64,000 bases of DNA from Megalonaias nervosa (Eukaryota; Mollusca; Bivalvia; Unionida; Unionidae): the NCBI GenBank assembly GCA_016617855.1, contig JAECUM010009448.1:1-64000 (forward strand), given 5' to 3'. Position numbers and translations under genes: made by a program. Position 1 is the first letter of the stretch, and every line of letters begins with the position of its first letter. Of this stretch, positions 22,097-34,212 are shown piece after piece. Under the pieces are notes generated by a model. It saw nothing but the letters and a program-made list of their open reading frames with translations, was not told the origin of the DNA and did not search any database.

Positions 22097-22580
22097 TTAT
22101 CGTCTTCGTCTAACTCGAAGACCACTTCCTGCTATCAGACTAGCGGTTATATTTTTTTCCTTTTCCGACATCGGGATATCAGCTAACTCCGCTAGTTTTT
22201 GATTAGCTGCTTGATTTATTATTTTACTTACACTTGCGGGCATCACTTCAGTGCTAGGTAATTTCACAGGTTGAGGTCGGGCCGGTCTGCGTATTAATCT
22301 TGTTAATCTATCTTTGATCGCTGAAAACGCTTTGCTAGCGAGATTACCAACAGCGCCTATACCCTTTTTCACGAACAACATCAATAGCTTTCATTCCCAG
22401 CTGCTTTGCAATCGGTATTGCTTTTGGGGCTATCCTTCTAAACAGACCCTGAATAACATCACCTAATCCATCTCCGTAGGTTGCTCTGTATACAGGTAAT
22501 CGAGAGTTTATTGCCCTGACCATGGTAGGTCCACGTTGAGTACCATGCACGATCATTTTATTATTAACTGTTTTTATCAC
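22097..22580 (-). CDS. pX-like minor virion protein, frame broken
   Basis: Two overlapping frames, 22580-22344 and 22384-22097, together cover one protein. The first carries VYRATYGDGLGDVIQGLFRR followed by a basic, proline-containing helix. The second continues with helices and ends in an arginine tail (VRRRR). The break is at a homopolymer pair (A5-G3 on the minus strand) around 22360-22370. The pattern Y-R-x(3)-G-x-G-L near the N-terminus is typical of the pX/mu-like condensing protein of adenovirus relatives and Polintons. The second Polinton has its homologue at 56805-57244. Confidence 0.75.
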
Positions 22581-22589
22581 TAATTGTAT

Positions 22590-23765
22590 CTAATCACTGT
22601 AATAATCGTCGGCGATTTCATTAATGAGGGATCGATACACATTAATATCCATGATGCCGCCACTAAATAATCGTTTACAAATATCAGCTACTTCATTAAT
22701 GATTTCTGGGGAATTATTACCAGCTCGTTTTCCTCCGATGAGGATTTCTAGTCGATCAACATCAGCGAGAACGTTATTGGGACAAGTAATAAGACCACTT
22801 CCTAAACCACTTCCAGTTGCGCCGGGATCTTGATATTCTTTTTCTTCCTCTTCTCTTGGTTGTCGTGGTGATTGAATTCGTTTCATCATTTCTTGAAATT
22901 GTTGTTCTTGTTGTTGTGATGATGGTAGTGGTGATTGCTCAAATAGTTTTATTTCTTTTTGTTGTTGTTGTTCTATTGTTTTTTGTCGTTCTTGTTCTCG
23001 TTGTAATTGTCGTTCTTGTTCTCGTTGTAGTTTTTGTTGTAATTGTCGTGGTGATGGTAGTACTCGTGGTGATCGTTGTAGTGATGGTTCAAATTGTGGT
23101 GGTGGTAATTCAAATTGTTGTGGTGATGGTTGTCTCCGCCGTCGAGATTTCTGTTTTTTTGATGATGTAACTGGTATTCCAAATTGTTTTTTCACTTCAT
23201 TAACTTCATTAACAAAATCATCATATTCTTTTTTATATTTTTTACTGATTTGTGAAATATTCTTGCACTCCCTAAATATCCTAGCATTCCACTCGTCTTC
23301 TGGAGTGTTATAAAATTCTGGCTTTAGAAGCTGACTCCGAGTCTGATATCCCATCACAGCAATTTCAACAGGATCAGTTATAACTGCTTCATAGCCTCGT
23401 TGATTAAAATACTGAGTTTTTAATTCTGGTTTAGACAGATCCTCGATAATATTTTTAACATCTTGAATTTCAGAGCGTGTTTTATCGGCAGACTCTATAG
23501 CTTCCTTAATTTGGTTTGGTAATGCTCCAATAACCTTCTGTGTTGCAGTTGTAGCCTCAGCTGTTTTCTCTAACACAGGTTGGATACCTTTAGTGGTCTC
23601 AGTGATAGGTTTAAATAACTGTTTTGTATCCTCCTCAAATTCAAATCGAGATTCCTGACGCGATTGTAGTTGTTGCTTAACAGAATCACGAACAGGTAGA
23701 TATTTTTTAATTGCCTTTAGTCGCTCTCGAGCTAATTTAGCTGAGTGTGGTTCTCCAATACTCAT
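22590..23765 (-). CDS. Polinton structural protein with coiled coil and Gln-rich linker
   Basis: An intact 391-residue protein. Residues 1-120 are helical and coiled-coil-like. Residues 120-200 are charged. Residues 205-310 are a Pro/Gln/Arg-rich linker with QREQERQ repeats. The C-terminal 75 residues form a compact helical domain (DRLEILIGGKRAGNN and GGIMDINVYRSL). The C-terminal domain recalls one shared by many invertebrate Polintons, where it is assumed to be virion-associated. The first 12 codons lie inside the right inverted repeat and are duplicated, slightly changed, at 8443-8478, so the promoter is within the repeat. Confidence 0.65.
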   Translation of the reverse strand: MSIGEPHSAKLARERLKAIKKYLPVRDSVKQQLQSRQESRFEFEEDTKQLFKPITETTKGIQPVLEKTAEATTATQKVIGALPNQIKEAIESADKTRSEIQDVKNIIEDLSKPELKTQYFNQRGYEAVITDPVEIAVMGYQTRSQLLKPEFYNTPEDEWNARIFRECKNISQISKKYKKEYDDFVNEVNEVKKQFGIPVTSSKKQKSRRRRQPSPQQFELPPPQFEPSLQRSPRVLPSPRQLQQKLQREQERQLQREQERQKTIEQQQQKEIKLFEQSPLPSSQQQEQQFQEMMKRIQSPRQPREEEEKEYQDPGATGSGLGSGLITCPNNVLADVDRLEILIGGKRAGNNSPEIINEVADICKRLFSGGIMDINVYRSLINEIADDYYSD

Positions 23766-23973
23766 TATTGATAATATCTATAATGGCTGTTTAATTCATA
23801 GCAGCAGAGAGGCTGAAGGACATACGCGTAGTGACCAGATTGTGAAAAAATCTGGTCAATTAAAGAAGTTTTCATTATTAAGGCAAAAACTTCTTTTTTC
23901 AGCCTTCTTAGGAACCCTTAATTTTCAAAAATAAGGTCTCTACAAAGTTGTAGGGTTCAGCCTCTCTGCTGCT
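23729..23973 (-). repeat. Right terminal inverted repeat of Polinton 1
   Basis: Complement of 8235-8479, including the same 174-bp module with palindromic ends (23800-23973). It extends inward to include the start of the neighbouring gene. The near identity of the two arms argues for a fairly young insertion or for repair between the arms. Confidence 0.97.
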
Positions 23974-24143
23974 CAAGAAGTTTTAGTGAGTGTAGAGTAT
24001 ACGCTCATAAATAAACGTCCAGGCAGATGTCCATACATGCAAGGAGTTTAGAGGCTACATGCCTGTTTGAGGTTAAATATCTCCATTTAACTGTCACGCT
24101 TCCTAAACATAAATCTAAAAGTGTCAATATTTCCAAAGCCGAT

Positions 24144-24433
24144 TTAAAAAGCAAGCTTTGATTGATAAGATCTCCCCTCTAAATTATATATTTCAACTTC
24201 GAGCGAACATGACGTACAAGGGTATCCAAAGTCTTCAGGCTGCTTCATGTGATCAAGGACCGAATGAATCAATTCGAATTCTTCAGCAGAGTTATCATGC
24301 TGAAGATTACCCGACCTAACAACTTCTGTCGCGGTTTTTTGTGTTCCTCCAGCACTGTAATAGACGTGCAAGTGCCTTCGACTCTGAATGGTGATGAACC
24401 CTCGTCTTCCCTGCGATATATCAACTATTTGCT
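24144..24433 (-). other. Possible exon of the minus-strand host gene
   Basis: On the minus strand a pyrimidine-rich tract ending CCTTACAG (acceptor at 24434-24435) opens a frame of 96 codons ending with TAA at 24144-24146. The encoded segment is polar and contains YPCTSCSLEVEIYN. A donor-like GTACGT also occurs inside. I cannot tie it to a known domain. Its phase does not follow directly from the REJ exon at 25820-25997, so another exon would have to lie between. It is only 170 bp from the Polinton end. Confidence 0.3.
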
Positions 24434-25334
24434 CTGTAAGGTAAACGGAAGAGGTGGATGGGGTGCAAAGTGAATGGTTCGTCCCAATCTCAATTATTAT
24501 ACTCCTGGTCATGAATGGATGCCTTCCTCTTCATTCTTGCTATTTATGGGGGAAAAAGGTTGATAATTGCACTTTAAATATTGTGTTTAGAACCGATACC
24601 GTTGTTTCTAATATTATACGAGATTTTAAAATTTAAGAAGAGTATTGGTTTTGTAACATGATTTAGAATTCGTTAGCATTAAAATTTGTTGAATCCTTGA
24701 ACATGCCAATCTGAAGAAAAGAAGAATCAGCCTGAAACCCATCACTGAGAGTTCCGCTGGCAAGAGTCAACAAGGCTAATGGGTTATTTCCCTTACACCA
24801 CAATGTTATTTATGCACAGTACAATTTACAAGCTTTAGTATCATTCAACGTACTGAACTGAATATTATACTTGATCCATTTATAATTTGTATTAAGAGCC
24901 TCGTAGAGTAAATAAATTTATCACTGAATTCATTACTATTCCGAACTTTACATACAGTTTGCATTTTTGTCTTTTGTTTTGTTTCTTTTTCTTGGGGGGA
25001 TATGTTTGTTCTGTTTTGTTTTATTTTATTTATTTCTATTTGTCCTTCTGTGCGCGGAAAACTTTTCCCTGGAGGGTATGTTGTTTGCTGCTCTTAATCG
25101 CGTTCATCTTGTTAAGAATTTTTTTAAGTAATTGTGATTTACTTAATATTTAAAGAAACATATCAGAAATGTATACTCATAAAATGAAATGGTTTCTTCA
25201 AGTCTTTTGATTTTTTCCAAGGATTTATTCCGATATCTTTGCCTATCTCATTCTAAGATGGAGAACGAATAAATGATGATGATAATGTTAAATGGAATAG
25301 ATTTCTATTTTGGGGAAATTTGTGCTTCTGTTGT

Positions 25335-25522
25335 ATGGGTTGAACTCCATTTTTCAGCACAGGATAGGCTATACACGGTGGCCAGTATATTTGACAGAGA
25401 AAGAACACAGGAAAGAGAAAGAACCCACGGGAAGGTACTGGCAAGCTTTTTCACATATCCATGTTAGCCGAACTGAAACTCGATCCAACGCGGACAGAAG
25501 TGAGATGCCAGTGATCTGTTAA
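25335..25522 (-). repeat. Diverged second copy of the 7187-7428 SINE family
   Basis: It shares blocks such as TTTTTCAGCACA.GATAGGCTATACA and the tRNA-like head with the copy at 7187-7428, in the same orientation. It is more degraded and lacks the last part of the head. Confidence 0.7.
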
Positions 25523-25819
25523 AGGCTACCCGGGGTCCCTTCATGGGAAAGACCACATTTATCTAGCTCAATAAAATCATTTTTTTAAACAAAACTATAT
25601 TTCCACAACGATATGACCATTAATTACAGATTTTACTCTTAGCTTGTCAGATATATATATTTATAAATGAGTAAAGCTACAAAGTTCACTTACCACTAAG
25701 TTAATTGTTAACTTCCAAGACAGGAGTGCAGAAGGAATGAAGGATGCTTTGTTAATGACCATGAATAACCTCCTATATAATTGAATTGACTGTTGAAAAC
25801 TGTCGATCAAATACGTTAC

Positions 25820-25997
25820 CTACCAACTGAAGGATTTACTTCACAACTTCCACCAAAGGGTGGAAGATTGGCGGTGAAGGAATAGTCGGCGATTCTGTTG
25901 TTGTAATCCTCTAAAGCATCCACATACAATCTAATCCTATACTCTGTCCCAGGTGTTAAGGATCCTTCCCTAATGATTAAGGATTCGTTGTGAATTC
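25820..25997 (-). CDS. Exon of polycystin-1-like gene, REJ domain
   Basis: A 178-nt open segment between a good acceptor (TATTTTTTAG before 25997) and donor (GTAACG after 25820). It encodes part of a receptor-for-egg-jelly (REJ) domain: LTPGTEYRIRLYVD, then ADYSFTANLPPFGGSCEVNP, with the conserved N-x-P-P-x-G-G-x-C-x-V-x-P motif. REJ domains occur next to PKD repeats in polycystin-1 family proteins, consistent with the PKD exon at 35542-37028 on the same strand. The protein would be a large membrane receptor; only fragments are in the window. Confidence 0.75.
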
Positions 25998-28682
25998 CTA
26001 AAAAATAGTATACTGTTAGCTATTTATTTCTGATATTGTACTGTTCGAAAACTGAGTATCAATTAATGAAAATGACCTCTGAATGTGTTGAAGACAATCA
26101 AGAATCAGTCCTTCTCTTAGAGAATCAATACCAGACGTTAATAGAAGTGAGATTTCAAAGGCGATTGAAAAAGAAGTAAATACCATTTATGAGAGCAAGT
26201 CTAATGTAAGTTATTCTTTCTGGTACTCTCGTACTCTTCTTTGGGAGCAACTGATGATATCCGTACTTGTTACAAACCAAGAATTTAAAGATCATCGAGA
26301 AATGGTCCTTCTTTGGAACCAATCCAAGAACGTAGATACCGAAAATAAGTAGTTTTCTAACACACAAACATCGGTACAGAAGCGTAAATATGAATTCACA
26401 ATAATATCAGCAGTCACATCAAGTTCCATATTAGATGTACTCTGGTTATTTTTTAACTCTGATTGCCCGTATGATTCATGCAAAACGTCAAATTAGCATT
26501 TAAAAACTCATGGTTTTTAATAAGTCTTTTCAACGAAGGAACTTATCAAAAGTACACTCGTTAATCAAAGTTATAAGACACGAGAGAGCAATTCAGTTTT
26601 CTAGTTTCATCCATGCATGTTATTGATGAGTGCAAGTGTACTAATGGATACAATAAAGTATAGTGATCGTGAGGTTTAATTAAAGAAAACACATGAAACG
26701 CAACACTGGTAATAAATTTAAATACTGGCTATGCATCATGTTAGCAAACACAATATGTACTTTTCAACAGATCACTTTACATTTAAACTATTTTGGAGAC
26801 GTGTATTTTCACTCTTTTGAACCGGTTAACCCCTGGTTTGAGGAAATTGCTTTATTCCACAAACTGAACTGCCTAGCAAATTAGTAGGATTATTTTGGCT
26901 GCTGAAAACATTTTATAACTTTGCATATGCTCATTCTAATCCACTGATAGGATATATTTTGAAGCAGCTGATCATATCCAGAGGAATTTGCAATTGGGAG
27001 TCTAAATCGAAACTAACCGACTTGTAAGCAATTTTACAAGATAGCAACCTCCGCAGTTGCAGAGTTTCAACAGTGTGCACACTAAACATATGTTCATGTC
27101 TGTATGCAGGTTGCATATTTCTTCAATCTTCTGCACTTCTTTTCCAGTGAATATTTGCAAAAGACAGATGAGATTCTGCTAAGATGGAAAATCGATCTAC
27201 CAGAACGGGCCTCTTTCTACACGAATTACAAAATCGAACCATCCAATTTTATAATGCAGACACACGAATATGGGTAATGGTAGACGCGATACAAAATGTA
27301 ACTGAATGTAAACAATACAAAGCCTCACCCTCACCACTATCTGATTTTCCTCTTTACGATTTGTACTCCAGTGATGAGTACGCTTAATTTGGAGACGTTT
27401 TTCTTCTGAAATTAATCGGCGAAGTGGTTGATTATAAGAGAAACTATTTCTTTCAAATTTTGCATTGTGTAAACATTTGCCAGTTATTCCATTTACAATA
27501 TAAGTAAAAACATCCAGACATCCAGTGTCTAGACTGCTTACCGAGCTTATTAACAACTCTTGTGTTGCAAAACAGGAATGATTCCTATACCTTGTAGAAA
27601 TATGTTGAAACAAAACCAGTTTGTAATAATAATACTTTCTTAACAATAGGCACAGAAATATCTAGTGATAAACGTACCATAATGTGTAATCTGGTCCAAC
27701 TTTTCATCATTAATGTTCTGATTTCCATTAACAATCATCAGTGTCCATTTCAGTGTCGTCGTGAATCTCTTGCATGGCAGATAGATACATTGCACGTGAA
27801 GAATGTGTCTTGTGGCCATATACTCATAACAATTAAATAGGCAACTGTGAAAAATGAAAGTAGAGTGTAATGAGTCAAAAGCTATAATATCTAGATGAAC
27901 GGTTTTGAAACCTAAAATAATTTTTAAAATTCTTTTGAGAATAGATAATATCTATCTGATGTCAGGTGATAAAGCAAACTCTTACAATTTATGTACTTTC
28001 AAGGTCAATATGGCAGTAGTGACCTTGTTTACGAGAAGAACATTTTAAAAGCAGGTAGGCTACAATTTCATTGTCAAAGCGAACTATAAGATACAATTCA
28101 TAATTACGGTGGTGTATATGAATATTTATTGGCAATTCACTTTTGAGACTAGTTTATTTTGTAGTTTTGTACTCAAATACCATCATGTATTGCCACATAA
28201 GCTAAGGACTCGGTTGGATGTATGGCTGTGGTTCAACAGTCCGCTGCCAAACCATTTTAAGACTCGCAGGAGGATTAAAATGTATCAATAACTGAATCTC
28301 ATAAAGAAATGGTCAATATAATATAATCAGATGTTGCAAAAAGCAACTATTTCAACAACTGTTGCATAATTCATTTAAAGAGCATATGTATTTTTATGGA
28401 CTAGATTTACTAAGTTTTATTAAACATGTATGAGACATTTTCTGAGTGCAAATTACATTTATATTTCAAAGTATGTGTCACGGAATTGTATAAATCCCTT
28501 TATTTATTAAATATATGTACTCGGGTTTCGTTTTTTGTGTACAACGATACCCTAGGGTGATTTATGTATATTGTACAATATTTCGAAACAGTGAGCTAGG
28601 TTCATCCTATGCCGCACGTGCGAAGTGCTTTACATGGGAAAAACCGAATACATCAAGTGCACAGACGATATAGGGTTACATC
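25998..28682. other. Intron or intergenic DNA, no gene recognised
   Basis: AT-rich non-coding sequence. The ORFs at 27184-27646 are short and overlap on both strands with no recognisable domain, so I treat them as chance. Confidence 0.4.
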
Positions 28683-28899
28683 CCCGGCTATGCATATTAC
28701 GAGCTTTCCTATGAAACCTTGGACAAATGTTCCTAGGAAAAACCTGGGAGCATTGGTTGCTAACTTTCCGAGATTATAGTCCAAGGACAAAATTTTTTTA
28801 TACCAATGTCCAAGGTTTTTATTGTCAAACGTCCGAGGTTGACCTCGGACTTCCAAGATTTTTTGTAACCAATACTCCGAGGTTTCCTAGGAATCCTCG

Positions 28900-29092
28900 G
28901 AGATGTCCATGGTTTTCGAACATTCTGAGAATTCCTCGGACATATCGTTTAAGGATTCCTAGGACATATCGGCCGAGGTGTCCTAGGACATATCGTTCGA
29001 GGTGTCCTTGGACATATTGTCCGAGGTATTCTAGGACATATCGTCCTAGGTGTCCTAGGACATATCGTCCGAGGTGTCCTCGGACACCTCCC
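28900..29092. repeat. Tandem repeat of a 28-30-bp CCTAGGACATATCG unit
   Basis: At least five consecutive units of the form CCTAGGACATATCGtCCGAGGTGT with minor changes lie in the left arm of the 5.5-kb transposon. Units are about 24-30 bp and contain two nearly palindromic hexamers each. Confidence 0.85.
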
Positions 29093-31005
29093 TGGCATAA
29101 AACATCAGACCAACAATAATGAAGCAATATTACAGAATATAAGAATACATTTTATTTTTAATTTTTTCAACACGTACAAATAAAAATTTTAAAAGGTCCA
29201 AATATCAAGAATGCCCATAAGGTTCCTTTAGCGCCAAATTGTCCATTTAAGTTTGAAAATCCATCCATCTATATATTGGTTTCTTGATGGTTTTAGCACT
29301 TTACTGATGTTCTTGTTTATCATCGCCTTTCTGTTATCCTGCCATTTCTTTTGGATCAGTTCTGTAAAAAAAATATTGGTTGAAAATATAAAATGTGATG
29401 AATTAATAAAACAAACAGTACGCATATAACATAATTGTTATTGACAGCCTTAAATTTACAAATCATATTTGGAATCCTTTAGTTCTGAAAACAAGGTATT
29501 AAACCTGAAAATGCTATATTTCTATAATGGACTGTTCTTTGAATCGGGGGACCATCGTTCTAAATTTTTTATAACATATAGTCAGGATTATATTCTGTTC
29601 CTGGCTCAATGCCTGACAAGTTCATACTAATGTATTCAAATCAGTTATAAGATCCTGATGCATCCCTTTAAAGATATTATTATAATTATTCAGAATTACT
29701 GTCTTATTATTTCACTGTACTATAATCGACCCAAAAAGATATGACATAGTGCTTGTTGCGTATAAGTTTTTTTGAGAAAGTTTGAAATTGCTGCATCTTT
29801 CTCTTACCTTGGACTTTGTTGGCATTAACGTCTTAGTCTGTTTTGGTGTTGCCATCTTGCTTGTCTATTTTGTTGCTATTGTCTTCACTGATTTTGGTGG
29901 TTTTGGTGATTGTGGATTTGCATCTTTACTTGTTTCAACCCTAAATTTTAAGAAAAGTGCAAACTTTTCAAATAATATGCAATACATTCCATGCCATTTA
30001 CTAGTGATGGGATTTGATTACTTGGAGACAAAAATACAAATATCCACGTTTATAGCTGAAATAAAAAGTGGTTTGACATGTTGGCCTTTAAAAAGAAAAA
30101 TAATAATCATTTGAATTAGGTAATCTGACATCCTTTATAAAGCTAAGAGATCACTGATGCTTGCATTTTTGCAAATTCGTATGCAACAGGTAAAATAGAG
30201 CATGAGATTGGTATCATGGACACCATATTTCCTTTTCAGTTAGACAAACAAAAGAAATCCAAGTATTATTTAATATCATCAACATATGACATGCATGAGC
30301 ATTAAAAATTTTAATATGGTACACAAATTTACACCCAAAATGAAGGGCATATACTATCTGGGTTTGCAAGCTCTATAAAGTTGTTAAACAGTGGCAATAA
30401 TGTGATGTCATGAATCACTACCTCATATCTCAAAGTAGAATGCAGCTGCAATTTCGGACAAACACATGATAATATGGCAAGCCAGTACAATTATTTAAAT
30501 TATAAAATACTGTACTTAAAGAGAATGGATAAAGTAATATAGCTTTTCATCAGTATACTGAAGCAGTAATGAATCTGATTGATTGTAGATTTTCTTGCTG
30601 CCTAACAACCTATAAGCAGGGATGTTCTGTTCTATTCTTACATGTATTTAGCACTATTCATAAACCTATTCTTCTGATTTAATGCACTATAATAATTATG
30701 TACACAGTTATTCAAAGATCCATTTTCGAGTCATCAAATATTTTTCAAATTTTATTGTTCTTTCAATGAATTTAAATATGACTTCATTTTCATGTTTAAT
30801 AATAATAATAAATAATTAAAACCATTAATTCTTTTCTTCTAAATTCAACTAATGTTAATGGGTTAGTTTGCTTTGCTCTATTCAAAATGGTCATAGTTAA
30901 ATAATTTTTATCATTACAGTGTACTATATTCTTGTAATTCACTTCTGAAGAATTACAGCTGTATCATATGATGATAAAACTAGAAAAACAACAACAATAA
31001 GAGAT

Positions 31006-31018
31006 TATTATTATTATA

Positions 31019-31062
<44 letters not shown>
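31006..31062. repeat. (ATT)n microsatellite
   Basis: About 19 ATT units with one imperfection near the start. Confidence 0.95.
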
Positions 31063-31063
<1 letters not shown>

Positions 31064-31344
31064 GTATATCTATAAGGATTAAACAATGCATAGAAGCAGG
31101 AATACTCAGTCCAATTTCCATACCATTGTTTCATGACAATTATTTTTTTTTTAAAAATCTCTCTCCTACAACACACACAAGCTATCAATAACATAAAGAT
31201 GAAAACAACAATAAGGTTTACTGAACGCTGTAGACCTACATGTTTGTCCGAAAACAATATGGCTGATGGTGCAATGTCTAGTGAGTAAATGACATCATAC
31301 AGTATTTATAGCTCGCCTAACAACCCATTCCCACCAAAAACTCG

Positions 31345-31456
31345 GGGGCTCGTATCATTACTTACAATTTACCTGTCATACTGTACTGTATAATAACTAC
31401 TTGTTATTATATAGTACATGTAAGACAGGTAAATTGTAAGCAACGATGCGAGCCCC
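31345..31456. repeat. Long near-perfect palindrome
   Basis: The arm GGGCTCGTATCATTACTTAC and onward (from 31345) pairs with the complement ending at 31456. Pairing continues through TAATAAC/GTTATTA at the centre, leaving a loop of about 5 nt. It can extrude as a hairpin of about 110 bp. It may be a small foldback MITE inserted in the larger transposon. Confidence 0.8.
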
Positions 31457-32223
31457 TGTGACCGAAAACAGACGCAATCGACTGAAAAACTGATGCATTG
31501 TACAGCCGGCCTATGAAACAAGAGCCAATAAATGTTATCTTTTTCAAATTTAATGTAATATAATAAAAAAAGAAACAAACTTACCTCCAATCCATCCAAT
31601 AATTCCTTCTGTAATCCCAAAACTCAGCAACCTTGCCGACACCAAATCTCTGACTTTGTAATCTTCGATTGCTGAACATTTAGGAAGTTACGAACATTTC
31701 CGGTAATAGGATTATCATATACATAACGCAAACAAGTTCATGGTGATTGATGAATTCACTCCTTTATAATGCAAGTTTTCACAGACCAGTTTGCTTTCAA
31801 CAGACCACTTTCGAATTTATTATTATGGCGCATACAAGATTGATTGATGAATTGGCTGCTGTGATTGGATAATTCCATGCTCTGCAACCAATGGACGAAT
31901 GCGAAAGAAATATTTCCCAGAACTTTCCACAATTTAAGTATTTTTTAAATTTAAAAGAAATAAGTAGATAAGCACCTGCTATGAGCATTACGTAGGGTCC
32001 TTCAGTTATCTGGATTTTGTTCTATAAGATAAAATTATCTCCCAGATTCCGATTGTAAGCAGACCGGAAGTGCCATATCAGGTCAAACAAATATATGTTC
32101 CCAGTCGGCCGACCATCGCTGTTTAAGCTGCCGACCCTAGCACTCTTTCCTTGGATTAAAAATTAAAAAATGAAGATATTAAAAATAAAAAATAAAAATT
32201 CCTGACAGAACTTGAAGTGCTTA

Positions 32224-32283
<60 letters not shown>
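32224..32283. repeat. (TA)n microsatellite
   Basis: About 29 TA units. Confidence 0.97.
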
Positions 32284-32286
<3 letters not shown>

Positions 32287-34212
32287 AAATTTTTATAAAA
32301 AAACAACAACAACCCCCAAAAAAACTATCTACCTACCCTTATTTTAAAACCAATGCAATAAGAATTACACATGGGGTGTGGTGGGGATGGTCTCATAAAC
32401 ATATAAACAAAGGAGGCTTTAACAAAGCACAGACATAATCAGTCTTTTTAAGACAAGCAAGGTCAAGAAGCAGAATTCATTTACAGTTGCATTTGAAGAA
32501 AATAAATCCATTGGAGAAGTACCTGTTGAAGTTCCAAGATACCTCCTCCACAGATAAACTTGCCATGTATTTGCAGTTGGAAAACGAAATGTGTCCAAAG
32601 GAAATGTAGAGGGAAGAGTTCATCTTCAGGTGTTAGAATTTAGGTGTACAAATTAAAATCTTTATCAACTACAAGTACATTAACACAAGCTTGTGTTTTT
32701 TACTTGATCCTTTACCTCTCACAATTTAGCTACAATTTAACTATTGACATACATTTTTACTTGATCACTGAAAGGATAGATGTGGCTTTGCAAAGCTTAA
32801 ATGAGGATTACAAATGTTTTTTACTTGGAAAATGTATCTTACAGTACCTGGTTTGTCTACATTTCATGAATACTTTAATTGTATATGAACTAATTGCAAA
32901 TAAAAAAGATTTTACACCGTTTTAAACTCAAAGTGAAAACATTGTTCAAATTTATGTCATCAATAACTTTGGAGGAGGTCATTTTTCATGTATTTAAACA
33001 TCAAAAGCCAACTTTCTTTGCAAAGTTTAATATTTATAAAAGCCCCAAATGGATTATATGTGTTTCAAAGATGGAATCAGTGTTATACAAGCAGAGTACA
33101 ACCCCTTTTCGTTGTCAGAAAACAGAATCAAGTGTTTGGTGCATTCTTCCTAAATCATTTTGAAAAGGATTAAACTTCCATGTAACTGTGCTGTTATCAG
33201 CTGTCATATTAAAATTGATAATTAAAAATAGTGCCATGACAATCATCCATGCAATTTTTTCAGACTCAGTTGTGTATTTATAATTATTATTCTCGTAACT
33301 AATGTAACAAAGAAACAGTGTCATACAACTGTTCAGAAAACTTTTTTACACTAATAATGTAATAGTTTATTATCCTTCTAAACTGGTACTTTAAATTATT
33401 ATTCCTGTAACCAACACACAAACACAAATTTTAAGAAAAATGTCATGTGACCCTTTAAGCATTTTAGACTTTACTTTAGAATCAATTGTTAGAAAATATA
33501 TTTTTACAGTTGTCCTGTGTGGTTACAGGGCATTAGAATTGGGACCACTGTGTTACACTAAGATGATTGTATGAAGTGATTAAAAGTGTATGAATGCTAA
33601 GAATTTTTTCTAACTTGGAGATTTCAGCATGTATATAAATTTTGGTTCTTTATCTCATATTTTTATCTCTATGTAAATAAGATGTGAAACCAAAATCTGT
33701 GATCCTGTTTTGCACCATGATGCCTGAACTGAGATGGTACACTGTAAAATCCATATCAATCAATCAACATTAATTAAGTCAATTTTTTAATTCAAATCCT
33801 AGACTTGTTAGGTGTTTTGGTAATGACAATTATTATTCATTTTAATAAACTGTTAAAATACGTTCTGAATAAATATAGAGAAATCTCTAAGTGCACAGCT
33901 GAAACAGACCAAGTCCATTTCCTAGCTAAAAATGTTCTAAGTCTACATTTCCGAGCTATGTCCAAGCTAACAAATGACTAAGTTCTTATTCCCGAGGTTT
34001 TTCCGAGCCAAAAATAAACTAAGTTCTCATGTCCAAGGCTTTTTCCAAGATATTTCCTAGGTTTTTTAATGTACGAGATAATATCCGAGGTTCGCTTATA
34101 AAATCTTGGACAAAATATCAGCATTGTCCGAGGGAAAACCATGCAAAAACCTCGGACGACCAAGGTTTTAAGTCAGAATTCCATGTATAACCTCGGAAAA
34201 TGTACAGCCGGG

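Larger units (their letters stand above)
8235..23973. mobile_element. Polinton/Maverick (adintovirus-like) element 1, complete
   Basis: The element is 15,739 bp long, bounded by 245-bp terminal inverted repeats that begin AGCAGCAGAGAGGCTGAA and end in its reverse complement, as expected for Polintons (AG...CT ends). It holds the diagnostic set: packaging ATPase, retroviral-type integrase, protein-primed family B DNA polymerase, adenain-type cysteine protease, double-jelly-roll major capsid protein and penton-like and pX-like proteins. The structural genes form a compact minus-strand block (16.6-23.8 kb). The replication and integration genes occupy 8.5-15 kb on both strands. Several reading frames are broken by single-base indels at homopolymers, plus one in-frame TAG, so it is either recently decayed or an intact copy with assembly errors. 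No clear target-site duplication is seen. Confidence 0.97.
28683..34212. mobile_element. Non-autonomous DNA transposon with CCGAGG-rich inverted ends
   Basis: The left end reads CCCGGCTATGCATATTACGAG and the right end, complemented, CCCGGCTGTACATTTTCCGAG. Both ends (28720-29095 and 33890-34200) are dense in CCGAGG, CCTAGG and CCAAGG motifs embedded in AACCTTGG-like contexts. The 5.0-kb interior has no ORF over about 130 codons and contains microsatellites and a long palindrome. The superfamily is not clear and no target-site duplication is convincing. Confidence 0.6.

Noticed and set aside
22817..23182. Val-rich plus-strand ORF and Asn/His-rich minus-strand ORF
   Set aside because: Both are frame shadows of the Gln-rich linker of the 391-residue structural gene.
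27184..27646. Overlapping ORFs on both strands in the host intron
   Set aside because: Low information, no domains, no consistent splice sites.
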